A stretch of DNA of 64,000 nt. It comes from Crithidia sp. LVH-60A. Its lineage: Eukaryota > Euglenozoa > Kinetoplastea > Trypanosomatida > Trypanosomatidae. The notes beneath the pieces are model-generated. The model worked only from the letters and a program-made list of their open reading frames with translations, had not been told where the DNA came from and ran no database searches. Numbering within the stretch: the first letter of the stretch is position 1; each line of letters begins with the position of its first letter. The position numbers were made by a program, and so were the translations under genes. Shown in pieces: positions 10,588 to 21,443 of the stretch. The DNA is taken from the NCBI GenBank assembly GCA_030078075.1, contig CP119640.1, positions 992,001 to 1,056,000 of the forward strand. Reading direction: 5' to 3'.

Positions 10588-10605
10588 GTGTGTGTGTGTG
10601 TGTGT
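10588..10605. repeat. TG dinucleotide microsatellite
   Basis: An uninterrupted run of TG repeats lies in non-coding spacer just upstream of the 225-aa amastin. Confidence 0.85.
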
Positions 10606-12321
10606 CTGGGGAGAGAGAGTACGACTCTTCGTTCTCTTTCAATGTGCTACAGGAAAGTAAACAAAAAAATTAACTGTCGATGTCGGTTTTAGAAAAAAAA
10701 GTGAGCAGTGGAATGTGGCGCGGCGCGAGTGAGCGAAGCAACGGAGGCGAAGACGCAGATAAGGCATTTGAGAAAGCGAAGAGGGCAGTAAGGAGAGGAG
10801 AGCGTCAACAGCGGAGCAGGGAGAATAAAACGAGCCCAAGGATGTGGGAGCAAACACAGAAGCGGCGCATGTGGCTGAGCGATCTTTGCACTACTTCCCG
10901 TTGAGCTGCGTGTCCTATAAACTTCCTTTTTCTTTTCTATCAAGCCCACGGCATCAGCGAGGTGCCGCCGTGTACAACGGAACCAAAGGCTGCAGGGCTG
11001 AGATGAAGAGTGGACCGACGAGGTGCACGGTCTGATCCAGCGCAGCCGACTTTTCTTTGGTTCGGAGAAAAGAAAAACTCTGTTTTCTCGTCTGTAATCG
11101 TTCCTTCATCACGCTAATGCGTAATGAAACGAGTTAGTCTCCAACTCCTTTCTTTTTTGTTTTCGTTTTTGTTTATTTTCGGTTTCACATCATACTCCTT
11201 GCCTTTTTTGCCGACGATGTGTGTGGTACGCCGATGAAACGACACCACGCGTTGCTTATCCGTCCCCCTCTCGAAGCAGCGCATCGGAAACAGTGCGGTG
11301 GCAAATAGGCGGGCGGGCGAGAAGGAAGAGTCGAAGCAAGTCGCCTAAAATGCACAAGCAAAAAGGGGGAAGAAAACAGAAAAAGAAAATGTATTGGAAG
11401 CGAGACAGAAGAGAGAAAAGAAAATTAAATAACCAGACGCCATACTTGTACACTAGTCTTAACAAAACAAGAATTCAAGATAGTAAAGTTTTTTTTTCTT
11501 TCGAGTGTAAATTATTCATCTCTTCTTGTTATAGCTCCTTTCTTTCACCTCTTATTTTTTTTTGACCATGACTAATAAGTACGCGTGCGAAGAAAAAAAA
11601 AAGGCAGAAAGGAAAAAAAAAACGGGCCGCTTCTGTGAATACTCTCGTTTGATTTCAATAATGGCGTTCTCTGCGTGTTTGTTTGAAAGCTTCTTCTCGG
11701 GCTGAAAGACACCTCCTCATGGTAAAAAAAAAAAAAAAGGGAGGAAAAGAAGAAACATCGACACCACATGTTGCCTACGCATCATCGCAAAGCTGTTGCA
11801 TACGGTTGTGGTGGAGGCGATGCATCAGCACATCATCATGCTTCGTGCGACAGCAGCTCAACACACAAGAGAAAAAGAAAGCGGCATCACTTAAGAAAAA
11901 AAAAGAGGTAAACACCAAGCGGCCCAAATCACCCCACTTTTGAAAATGTACCCCACCTCTGTTTCTCACCACAGCGCGGAGGACGGAGGGAGAGAAAGAC
12001 GAGGGAAAGGAAGAGAGAACAAGGACAAAGGGAGGAGAAGGAAGAGAGAAAACAGATGTCACGCACAAAGGCGGCACCGTCGTAAAGGAACTCCGCTGCA
12101 ACCGTTTCTGCGTCGACACAAACGCACGTCCGTTTCTTCATCTCTCCTGCCCCTCTCTCACTTCAAGCACTTCCGCTTTTTTATTTCTTTCTTCCCTCCA
12201 ACCGAACTCCTCTTCTGTTCTTTGGTTTGCGCGGAGAAACGAGCGGGTACTGTTTTGGTTCGACAGCTTCGATTTTCGTTTGCTTCACATTTTCTTCTGT
12301 TGGTACACCTGTCGGAACTCA

Positions 12322-12343
12322 AATAATAATAATAATAATAAAA
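12322..12343. repeat. TAA microsatellite
   Basis: About seven copies of an AAT/TAA trinucleotide lie in spacer DNA. Confidence 0.85.
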
Positions 12344-13288
12344 GACTGAAGGGAAAAAAAAACGTCTTTTTTCTTTTAGAAAGAAAGAAAATTATACAAG
12401 ATGGGGAGAAACACGCAAGCCACTCTCTAGCACGATCACAGTCCCCGGTGGACGTGAATCCCACACGAACGAAAAGAAGTAAGGGAAAAAAAAAAGAAGA
12501 ACATGGTAGCTATCAAAGCTTCGCTTAACCAACAAGGAAAGAAGGAAGGGAAAAAGATGCGTTTTCAGAAATGTTGCAGAGGAAGAGAAAATAGAAGGTG
12601 TTTTTTGGTTCTTTTGGATTAAGCTTTTGAGAGAGAATCTCATGAGAAGACGCGCATGGCTAATAAGGAAGAAGGAAAAGATGGGAAGGAGCTGGGCGAG
12701 CGGGTGTACACCACGAGCGAACAGAAGCGCAAAGCCTCTCCGCCGCCATCACCACCACTCTCTCCCTTTCTCTCCTCGCCTCTTTCATTCCGAGCCTTCA
12801 GAGCACAGCTGTGCAGAGATGGAGCAAGATGAAAGATGCGAGAGGAGACGCTCGCCACCAATCAGCTAATAGAGGATACGACGAAGAAGATGCGACAAAG
12901 CACGAGAAAATATATTGTGCTAGCCAACACCAACACGCACAAAATAGTATCAGGCGTAACGCACAACACTACTATCTCGTGTCATGTTCTTGGTTGCGTG
13001 AGTTAGCAGGGCCTTCGTGTAGTGTCGTCCCAATTAGACTGTCGCTTCCATGCCCACCATCCTTTATCCCAATGCGTTCCTCCCTTTTAGGTTGTTTTTG
13101 GTGGTATTGCCTCGGCAGTTCTCGTCCTGGTGTAGTGGATGAAGTGTCCATAAGTGGGGCAGATCAAAAAAAAAAGAAGGTAAACGGGGAAAGTGGCTGC
13201 ACGTCTCCACACAAAAACCGTCTCCCTAATTTTTTTCTTTTTTTTTCGCCACCTCCACAGCACAGCCCACTATCAGACATCGGAAGAT

Positions 13289-14046
13289 TGCGACGTGCAG
13301 CGTGTGAGCTACGCGTCTGCCTTACATGGCGCACAGCAGGATCAGGCCGATGACCTGGATGCAGAAGGCGGCAATCGTCAGACCGTACGCAGCGCTCGTC
13401 TTGTAGTTGTCGCGCAGCTGCTTGCCGAACGGGATGCCCACCGTGCTGCCATCCTCGGGGTTAATCGTCGCCACCGACCCGCCGCAGTAGTTCTGGTACC
13501 ACACAGCCGTCATGCACGCCCACGGGATCAGCGTGAACACAATGTTCAGCACCGTCAGCACGTACAGCGGGATCTTCGTCTTGACGCCGATGAAGAACAG
13601 GCCGCCCAGCACCGTCGCCAGGCACGTGCACACCGCAGCAATGATGTAGAACGCCTCCGACACCTTGAACAGGTCCGCGGCCTTCTTGCACGTCATGTCC
13701 GCCGGCCGGTAGTCGTAGTTGTTCTTGCTGCAGTCGTTCTTCAGGCCCCACACCGTCACGCACGCAAGCTTGCTCCCGCCAACCGCCACGCCGTCCTTCA
13801 TCGTCACGCCACGGCCGCGGAACTGCGACACCGGCGCAGACGTCACAATGAACAGGAACACGACGCACGAGCACAGCACGTTCAGCGCCACGTCCAGCTT
13901 GCCGGCCAGAGTCTCGAATCCCATGGTTGCGACGAGGTGCTTTTGGAAGCGGGTCGGGAAGGGAAAGGGGGGAGAGAGATGGGGCTAAGGAGTTGTCTGT
14001 TTTGGGGAGAGAGCGGGGAGAAGAAGCCGAAAGGAGAGAGAAGGAG
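13289..14046. repeat. Amastin A duplication block, copy 1
   Basis: This block is nearly identical to 17208-17963. It covers the whole amastin coding sequence, about 33 bp after its stop and about 120 bp before its ATG. Identity is almost complete in the gene and drops in the 5' flank through small indels and substitutions. Beyond the left edge the two 3' flanks are unrelated. Confidence 0.9.
13322..13924 (-). CDS. Amastin A, copy 1, 200 aa
   Basis: This four-pass amastin has the signature CVTVWGLKNDC near residues 55-65. Hydrophobic segments lie at about 12-31, 92-114, 122-145 and 177-199, and the protein ends directly after the last one. The first loop has further cysteines (MTCKKA). From memory, amastins at this locus in Leishmania belong to the beta subfamily. 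The encoded protein is identical to that at 17241-17843. I find only two silent base differences: an Ile codon near 13468 and a Leu codon near 13765. The start ATG and its immediate 5' flank are conserved in both copies and match the start of the amastin B genes (MGFE). No tuzin gene accompanies it. Confidence 0.95.
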   Translation of the reverse strand: MGFETLAGKLDVALNVLCSCVVFLFIVTSAPVSQFRGRGVTMKDGVAVGGSKLACVTVWGLKNDCSKNNYDYRPADMTCKKAADLFKVSEAFYIIAAVCTCLATVLGGLFFIGVKTKIPLYVLTVLNIVFTLIPWACMTAVWYQNYCGGSVATINPEDGSTVGIPFGKQLRDNYKTSAAYGLTIAAFCIQVIGLILLCAM

Positions 14047-17000
14047 TCTGCTGAAGAGAAATTTAAGACTGCCGGAGGGTGAAACGGGCGTAGGCAGAGA
14101 GAGGAAAAGAAGAGAATGATGAAAGCGTAAGGTGAAGGATGTGTAAGCGTAATGAGAGAAAACAAAGAGGGCGGGCAAAGGTGAGAAGAACAGGTGACAG
14201 TTGGGCATTTGCAGAAGGAAAGGTGCGACACCGTAACCGGCAGCTTGAAGACTTGACTTCCCTTTTTTTTTCTTACAGGCTAACGAAAGAGAGTGAAGTC
14301 AGAAAGAAAAGCGGAGGGAAACAGAAAGCTTTGCCAGCGCATCTTTTGAACCTTAGAGTCTCTTTTGCATTCCCGAGAAGTGGAGAAAGTTGAATCCTCT
14401 CGACGCTTCAACCAAAGTCACACCCTTGCGGAAAACGTGTTGCTACAGGAGCCCTTCTCCAGCACCGTACCACGCCCTGCATCTACTGCGGTTCAAGTGC
14501 TGTCGGTATTTTAGTTTTCCTATGCCTTGTCTACCATTGCTTTATTTTTTTTTTTCAGTGCTTTTTTTTTATCGAAGTATACTTCTTTTTTGTTGTTGTT
14601 TTTTGTTGTTGCATTTCTAACTTGCCCACCAGATGTGCGCCTTCGTCGTCTTTGGGGCTCCCCTCTCTTACCCTCCACAACACGTCTCTTAAGATAGAAG
14701 GGAAGGGAAAATGAGGTGCTTGGCATGATGCAGCGGCGACGGAAGACGGGCGTGCTTCAGCAAAAAAAAAAGGATTTTCCACGCCGCTGAAACGAACAAA
14801 AGGAGAAAAAATAAATGCAGCTTCATCCACTCATACTCCCATTCAACACGAACGCCAAAGCCTGATGCATTACGGAAAAAGTCTTTTTTTGGTGTTCTTC
14901 TTTTTTTTCTCGTTTTGCTCGCTGTCGTATTGGCTTTCTTCACGGCGGTGAGTACAGGGAAACGACAAAGGAAGGAAGAATGAAGGAAAGAAAAAAGAGG
15001 GAAAAAACAAAATCCAGTAGTAGTAGTAGCGCCAAAATTAGCATCGCCTGCGACTAGAAAGGTCAAGAGATAGCGCTCCTCTTGTTGTGCAGCTTTGAGA
15101 GGGAGGGCATGCGTGGGACAGGAAAAAAGGAGAAAAAAAATAAAGCAAAGGAAGAAACAAAGGGGCGGAAAGCAAGAATATACGGAAAAAGAAAACTCGG
15201 AAACTCATCTATCTCCTTTCCGAACTAAAAAGACAGGTACAAGTAAACGCAAGACGCTTTGAAAAACATAACATTGGGGAGAAAGTAGTAGACGCAGTAA
15301 CCTCAAGCTCTGCAAAAGAAATTGCTAGACTATTCGGCAAACGCGCCTTCGTGTCTCACGCCGGTTACTATTTCGCTTCTTTTTTTTTTGTGTTGTGACC
15401 TCTCCTGCTCTCCTTTTGAAGTCGCAACAGGAAAAAAAAACAGAAGAACTAGCGTATCAAGAGTCCCCATAGAAGATATCTAAAGAGAAGGAGGTAGAGG
15501 AGAGTGCAAAACGAAGCCGCTGACTTGCACTGGAAAGCACCACAACGATCATATCCTCTCACATTTTCCAATTGTTTTTTTTTTCCTTTCCGTTTTGTTT
15601 TCCTCCCCACTAATCTCCCACCGTTAATTAATAACAGTAAATAAACAAACAAAAAGCACAAAAAAATTTTCATCCGCTTTTGCCCTTTGTTGGGCCTGAC
15701 ACCTTCGACGTTCTGTTTGGGACCGCTCAACCCCGGCCTGAAGCTTGCCCACTCGTGTGTTCGACAAAAAAAATAGAGGTAAGAAGCACACACATGAGTA
15801 ACGTACCGCGAAGTGCTCGATCTCCACTTTCTGTACTCGTAACCGCTTCCTTGATTGTGGTTGTTCTTCTGTTTCCTTTTTTATTTTATTTTTTGCTTCT
15901 TCTTTCAGCTACTTCACGTGCAGCGTTCATACTCGACAGCCTAAGTGAAGAGCAAAAAAAAAAAAAAACCGGTTCGAGACATCACGGGACGAGTAACAGA
16001 GTGAAAAAGCATAAAGGCATGTTGGGTGAACAAGAGGGAGAGGAAAATGCACAAGATGGAAGAACTGAACGGCGGGCAGCGTGTGAGTAGAGGACGAATC
16101 GAAACGAGCGAAAAAAAAGGGAAAAATTAGTGAACGTCCTTTTGATGTTTCCTCTTATGAGTTGGTGACGGCGTGTGTGTGTGCGGGTGTATGTGCATGC
16201 TCGTGTGATCGTGTGAACGTGCACGCGGGTGTGATTCTGTTTCAGCGCACAGCCTCAACGTTTCGTACCCGCTTTGTTACGAAGCAGACACGAGAGAGCA
16301 ATCCATTCTCCCGAAAGCCCCCGCCACGTACATGACCAACACAAATACACACACACAAGCACACAACACCGACAGCGACGCAGCAGAGAAGACACGAAAT
16401 CCAAGGTCAAAAACAAAGCAGAAACAAAGAAGGAGAGTGACGAAAGAGGAGAAAAGCGCGGCACTCACTGTCAGCGTCTCGCCTGCTGGCAAAGCGCTGA
16501 GCAGAACTACGCCCATCCCCTCGCACTCTTTTCTTCGAATTTTTTTTTGTTGTTGTTTTTGATTATTTTCGAAATCTTTTGGCTATACACCTCCCTCTCC
16601 CCCCTCTTTATTCCTTCATGTGTGTGCCGTCAAAAGCAGGGAGAAACACGAACTCTTCACTCAGGCTCTCCTTCTATTGCTGCCGACAACATTCACAGCG
16701 TCCTGTAAAAAAGGAAGCGCCTTCCTCTCTGGTGGATTGAAAGAGAAAAAAAAAGGGGGAAGAAGAAGGACAGATAACAGTTAACAATAAAAGCAAAAAA
16801 GATTATGCGTTTTGAAAAAGGTAGCGTAAGACATAATCGAAGCACACAAGGTTGACAATGTCACTCCATAAAAAGTGGGGAAAAAAAAAAGAAACAGAGA
16901 AACAGATGTTACAGGAGAGAAAGAAACAGAGTACTGCGTGATAGATACATTGATGTTCTGCGATGAAACACAAACACACGCACACACGAATACTCCGAAA

Positions 17001-17240
17001 GCAGGAGTGAGAGAATCGGTGCCGACTGCACGAATGCAAGTACATCTGCCGCCCAGCTCTGCACCACTACAACTACTGCTATTAGAAAGATCGGCGTCCC
17101 GCAGCTTCAACTCTCGTATCCTTCTCTCCTCTTTTAACACTCTAAATTAACAATTCTCAGTTCCAGGTGTGGCTTGGCGCGCGGCGAAAGGTGGCTCAAA
17201 GGAAAGCTGCGACGTGCAGCGTGTGAGCTACGCGTCTGCC
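13925..17240. other. 3.3-kb spacer between the two amastin A copies
   Basis: The first 120 bp belong to the duplicated 5' block. The sense-strand pyrimidine tract (purine-rich on plus at 13956-13984) is followed by AG at 13941-13940, with a second tract at about 14008-14047. The rest is A/T-rich spacer with a short TAG/AGT repeat near 15017-15032 and no supportable gene. Copy 2's 3' UTR should lie in the right-hand part. Confidence 0.5.
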
Positions 17241-17963
17241 TTACATGGCGCACAGCAGGATCAGGCCGATGACCTGGATGCAGAAGGCGGCAATCGTCAG
17301 ACCGTACGCAGCGCTCGTCTTGTAGTTGTCGCGCAGCTGCTTGCCGAACGGGATGCCCACCGTGCTGCCATCCTCGGGGTTGATCGTCGCCACCGACCCG
17401 CCGCAGTAGTTCTGGTACCACACAGCCGTCATGCACGCCCACGGGATCAGCGTGAACACAATGTTCAGCACCGTCAGCACGTACAGCGGGATCTTCGTCT
17501 TGACGCCGATGAAGAACAGGCCGCCCAGCACCGTCGCCAGGCACGTGCACACCGCAGCAATGATGTAGAACGCCTCCGACACCTTGAACAGGTCCGCGGC
17601 CTTCTTGCACGTCATGTCCGCCGGCCGGTAGTCGTAGTTGTTCTTGCTGCAGTCGTTCTTCAGGCCCCACACCGTCACGCACGCGAGCTTGCTCCCGCCA
17701 ACCGCCACGCCGTCCTTCATCGTCACGCCACGGCCGCGGAACTGCGACACCGGCGCAGACGTCACAATGAACAGGAACACGACGCACGAGCACAGCACGT
17801 TCAGCGCCACGTCCAGCTTGCCGGCCAGAGTCTCGAATCCCATGGTTGCGACGAGGTGCTTTTAGAAGCGGGTCGGGAAGGGGAAGGGGAGAGAGAGATG
17901 GGGGCTAAGGAGTTGTCTGTTTTGGGAGGGAGAGCGAGGAGAAAAAGCCGAAAGGGGAGGAGT
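17208..17963. repeat. Amastin A duplication block, copy 2
   Basis: This is the partner of 13289-14046, at an offset of 3919 bp in the coding part. Similarity begins about 33 bp past the stop codon and ends about 120 bp upstream of the ATG. Confidence 0.9.
17241..17843 (-). CDS. Amastin A, copy 2, 200 aa
   Basis: The protein is identical to the amastin at 13322-13924, with the same four hydrophobic segments and CVTVWGLKNDC signature. It lies upstream of that copy in the same orientation. Its 3' flank (17207 and below) is unrelated to that of copy 1, so the two mRNAs would encode the same protein under different 3' UTRs. In trypanosomatids most gene-specific control acts through the 3' UTR, so different stage expression is possible; that is inference. 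The near absence of silent differences suggests a recent duplication or continuing gene conversion. Confidence 0.95.
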   Translation of the reverse strand: MGFETLAGKLDVALNVLCSCVVFLFIVTSAPVSQFRGRGVTMKDGVAVGGSKLACVTVWGLKNDCSKNNYDYRPADMTCKKAADLFKVSEAFYIIAAVCTCLATVLGGLFFIGVKTKIPLYVLTVLNIVFTLIPWACMTAVWYQNYCGGSVATINPEDGSTVGIPFGKQLRDNYKTSAAYGLTIAAFCIQVIGLILLCAM

Positions 17964-20186
17964 AGCTGAGATAGTAAAACTGCGTGTTTTGTGTGGTCCG
18001 TTGCGTACCGATAATGGAGCATAAGAACCCGGTATTTTAAGGGTGAATGCAAAGCGAAGAAAGAAACAAAGAAAGTGGAAGCAAAAGGAGGAGACGATAC
18101 GATAGTGGAGAAGTAAGGAGACCAATAAGACGAAGCTAAAGAATCAAGATGAGGCGATGGATATTCCTCCGCTGCCAGAGAAACATCGCACACAGTCACC
18201 TTGCTGTCTAAGAGAGATTCTCTACCTTTTTTTTTTTTTTGGCGCCGCGACACTCACACGCAAGGACGTAAAAACAGTCCCAATGATAAGAGATAGAGAA
18301 GCGCACATCTCGGGCCATCAGGTGGGAAAGAAGTCTTTCTCCCTCTCCTCCTTCACCTCCTGATCAGAGAATGGTGCAGCGTTTCCTCATCTCGAACCAC
18401 ACCTGCAGCCCGCTTCTCACCCTACTGCCATCACCGCGTGTAGAAAGAGGAGGAGAGACACACCAAAGAAAAAGGGCAAGCAAGAGAAGAATTTGTCCTT
18501 CGAACATCTTAGCTGCCATGAGACACCTTGTCTCTTTTCTTTTTCCTTTTTTTTTTGGTTTCGAAGCACATGGCTTCACAGTTGACGAGAAGAACATTCC
18601 TTCGGTTTTTTTGTTGTTGTAGCACATCTTCTTGTCCACCAATACGGCTCAACAGGGAGAGAAAGAAAAAGTGGGAACGCCGTTGTTGCTGCGGTTGGGT
18701 TTTTTTTTTTTGCCTCTTTTCGTATCGTGGGTGCTGGTTTCAACGCTATGCATTGTTTTTTTGTTTTTCCTTGTTTGTCTCTTTCAGTGCTTTGAAAGAT
18801 ACAAGAGGAGAAAACATCTTCTGGCTCCACCGCCTTTGACACGGGGGCAGAACAGTGAGATACAGCGTCGTCAACATCATCAATGAAAAAGAAAAACTCA
18901 GCGCAATCGGCAACGTTTTTGCATGCCAACAAGTGAAACTGGGAATAGGAAGGAGAAATAAATGAAAAATAGAAAAAAAGGAAAATCCAAAAAGATAATA
19001 CGTTTTCGAAATCAATAAAAAACAATGAACGAAAAAAAAAAAGAGTCATAACCGCACCTGCTCACTTGGGAAAAAAAATGATAAAGTAAGCCCTCGCGCC
19101 GTAAGATGGAAATCAAAGAAAAAAAAAGAGAAAAGGAAGGTCAAACACAGAGGTGCACCACTGGTGGCAGCGGATGCAACGTCGCAAGAATGGTGGAGAA
19201 GAAGCACACTTTCACCGCTCTCATTCTCACCACCTCATACACAACACGCCAAAGTACCGAACACGTAAAATTCATTGTACTGGCAGACAAAGACCGAAAA
19301 AAAAGAAGAAATAAATATATAACGGTATCGAACTAGTGGGCAAAAAAGGGAGAATTGCCTCCACCGTTGAAAAGGAAGGAAACCAGTAAAAAAAAAAGGG
19401 GAGAGAGCAACTACAAGAGAGCACATGAAGGGTGGGGTAATGCACAGTCTTCTGAAAGCAACGACTCGCGACAGACTGGAAGACACCAACGCAAGCAACA
19501 CATCCCCAACACGCAGAGAGAAGAAAACTCTTCTTTGGGCAGAAAACACGGAAAAAACTACCAGGATTCATAGCAACGTTGGATCTGGCAGCTGGTGCTT
19601 CCTCCCCTTTTCTTTGCCTGCTGGGGTTGCGCTTGCATCGTCACCACTTCAAGCGCAATGGTGATCTCTTTGCAACGCCATCCTCTATTTTTTTTTCTTT
19701 CCTCCCCTCATTTCACACCGACCATTGAGCTTCACCCCCACCGACTGTTTTCGCGCCACATCCACCACACGACTCTGACTTATGTATGGCACACGCGTGA
19801 GGTGGGATACCTTTACGCATCCAAATTACAAAGATGTTCCGTCCACTACATACATGGAACAAATTTAAAAAAAAAGTCAGACGGAGTGGCGCAAAACGGC
19901 AACGAGAAGGTGGAAGATCGCACTCAACTGGGCAAAAAAAAAAAAAAACGAAAGAGCTAAAATAAAACATGCTGTAACAGAGAAGCTCTCACGGGACATC
20001 AACCATCTTCTGCGTGATGTGGCATCAAAGAGCACTCATCGCCATCCAAGCACTTACTTGTTTGCTTCGTTCCTCCTTGTACAACCGCCCTCGCAGTCCA
20101 TCAATTACCTTCGTTCCGTGTGCCTTCTTGAGGCGCAAAAAAAAATAACAGCGTTTTCGTTTTCAGATATATTATGATAGTTTTTT
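17844..20186. other. Spacer upstream of amastin A copy 2
   Basis: The first 120 bp are the duplicated 5' flank with its pyrimidine tract. The remainder is spacer with A and T homopolymers and no supportable gene. Frames of up to about 150 aa on the minus strand are Phe- and Ser-rich and reflect pyrimidine bias. The GC-rich block that follows is listed separately. Confidence 0.5.
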
Positions 20187-20837
20187 TTTGTGGAGAGGCG
20201 CATGCGGGTCACGGCCACGGCAGCTGTGAACGACGCGTGCACAGAAAGGGGGTGGCAGGGAAGGGCAACAGCGCCGGGGAGACGCAAACGGGACGCACGT
20301 GCGCGATGTAGCGGCGTGCGCGTCGCCTGGACGACGAGCAGGAGAGAAGCGGGGGCGTGCATGCGTGGGGAGTCCACCGCCCCACCACAGCCACGCCCGC
20401 ACCGCCACTGCACGCTCAGCTACGTTGCAACAACGCACGTGCGGCCCACGTCCTCCGGCGTCTCGCTTATCGCGGCGGGCACCCTCCACCCCCATCCCGC
20501 AACCGCGTGCCGGGCACGTGGCACCGCCCAGCGCCTCATTAAGGGGCTTAAAAGAGAGAGAAAGAGAGGGAAAAGGGCGTTTTTGGTGAGAGAAGTTTAG
20601 CGATGAACGGAGGGAAGAGAAAGCGGGGGGCCGCGCCGACGCACACACACACACAAATGCACAGGCGCCTTCGCACGCACACGCCTCCCCACTACGCGCC
20701 ATGCCAAGAAGGCGCCACGGGGCGGGGTGGGAGACGCAGCAGCGGCCCTCCCGCTGCGGACGCACCGCCACAGCTTCGGGGTGCACGCGAGGGAGACTGC
20801 GGGGTGTGCGTCGCCGCGCGGCTGCGGAGCAACACGC
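20187..20837 (-). other. GC-rich conserved 3' flank of amastin B copy 1
   Basis: This stretch follows the amastin stop codon and is far more GC-rich than the other spacers. It is conserved with the second copy apart from scattered changes and small indels. Its longest sense frame (204 aa) begins only at a GTG, and in the other copy the frame ends differently, so I do not call it coding. The most likely role is a long 3' UTR with regulatory elements. It could instead be a relic of an older gene or a piece of duplicated coding DNA. I saw no SIDER-type signature. Confidence 0.5.
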
Positions 20838-21443
20838 CTACAGCGCGAACAGCAGGACCATGCCCACCGCCTGGATGCACCACGCCGCAATCGTCAGGCC
20901 GTAGCCCGCGCTCGTGGCGAAGTCCTGGCGCAGCAGCTTGCCGTACGGGATCCCGTCCGGCTTGCCAATCGTGGGGTCCACCGTCACCTCCGTGCTGTCG
21001 CAGAAGGTCGCGAGCCACACGCCGGTCATGCACGCCCACGGGATCAGCGAGAAGATCGTCTCCGCGACAGCAAGCACCATCAGCAGGATCTTCATGCGGA
21101 TGCCGACGAAGTACAGCCCGCTCATGATCGCCGCCACGAGCGACACGATGACCGACACGATGTAGAACGCCTCCGCCGCCTGGAAGAGCTGCTTGCCGCG
21201 CGCGCACGTCATCGACGCCGGGCGGTACTGGTACTCGTTCTCGCCGCAGTCGTTCTTCAGGCCCCACACCGTCACGCACGACAGCTTGCTCGCACCCGTC
21301 ACCGTGCCATCGGCGGCCGTCTTGATGCCCTTGCCGCGGAACTGCGAGATCGGCGCCGACGTGATCAGGAACAGGAACACGAGCGTCGAGCACAGCAGGT
21401 TCATCGCCACGTTCAGCTTACCGCGGATGGCCTCGAAGCCCAT
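20838..21443 (-). CDS. Amastin B, copy 1, 201 aa
   Basis: This is a four-pass amastin with the signature CVTVWGLKNDC, clearly related to amastin A (same MGFE start, SAPxSQFRG motif, LIPWACMT in the third segment region and a C-terminal hydrophobic end). Hydrophobic segments lie at about 12-31, 92-114, 122-145 and 178-201. Compared with amastin A it has replaced most of the second loop (TEVTVDPTIGKPDG). The protein is identical to the one at 24208-24813. The predicted splice acceptor lies about 125 bases upstream of the ATG. Subfamily (beta) is inferred from locus memory. Confidence 0.95.
   Translation of the reverse strand: MGFEAIRGKLNVAMNLLCSTLVFLFLITSAPISQFRGKGIKTAADGTVTGASKLSCVTVWGLKNDCGENEYQYRPASMTCARGKQLFQAAEAFYIVSVIVSLVAAIMSGLYFVGIRMKILLMVLAVAETIFSLIPWACMTGVWLATFCDSTEVTVDPTIGKPDGIPYGKLLRQDFATSAGYGLTIAAWCIQAVGMVLLFAL

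Larger units (their letters stand above)
10332..13321. other. 3-kb spacer within the amastin array
   Basis: This long spacer carries a TG microsatellite (10588-10605), a TAA microsatellite (12322-12343), many A/T homopolymers and no supportable gene. Reading frames here are short and compositionally biased. Much of it is probably the long 3' UTR of the upstream amastin at 13322-13924. It is unlike the flank downstream of the identical amastin at 17241. Confidence 0.5.

Noticed and set aside
20172-20786. A 204-aa minus-strand frame downstream of amastin B, with a 192-aa counterpart in the other copy
   Set aside because: Both begin at GTG, and small indels change the frame between copies, so protein conservation is not supported.
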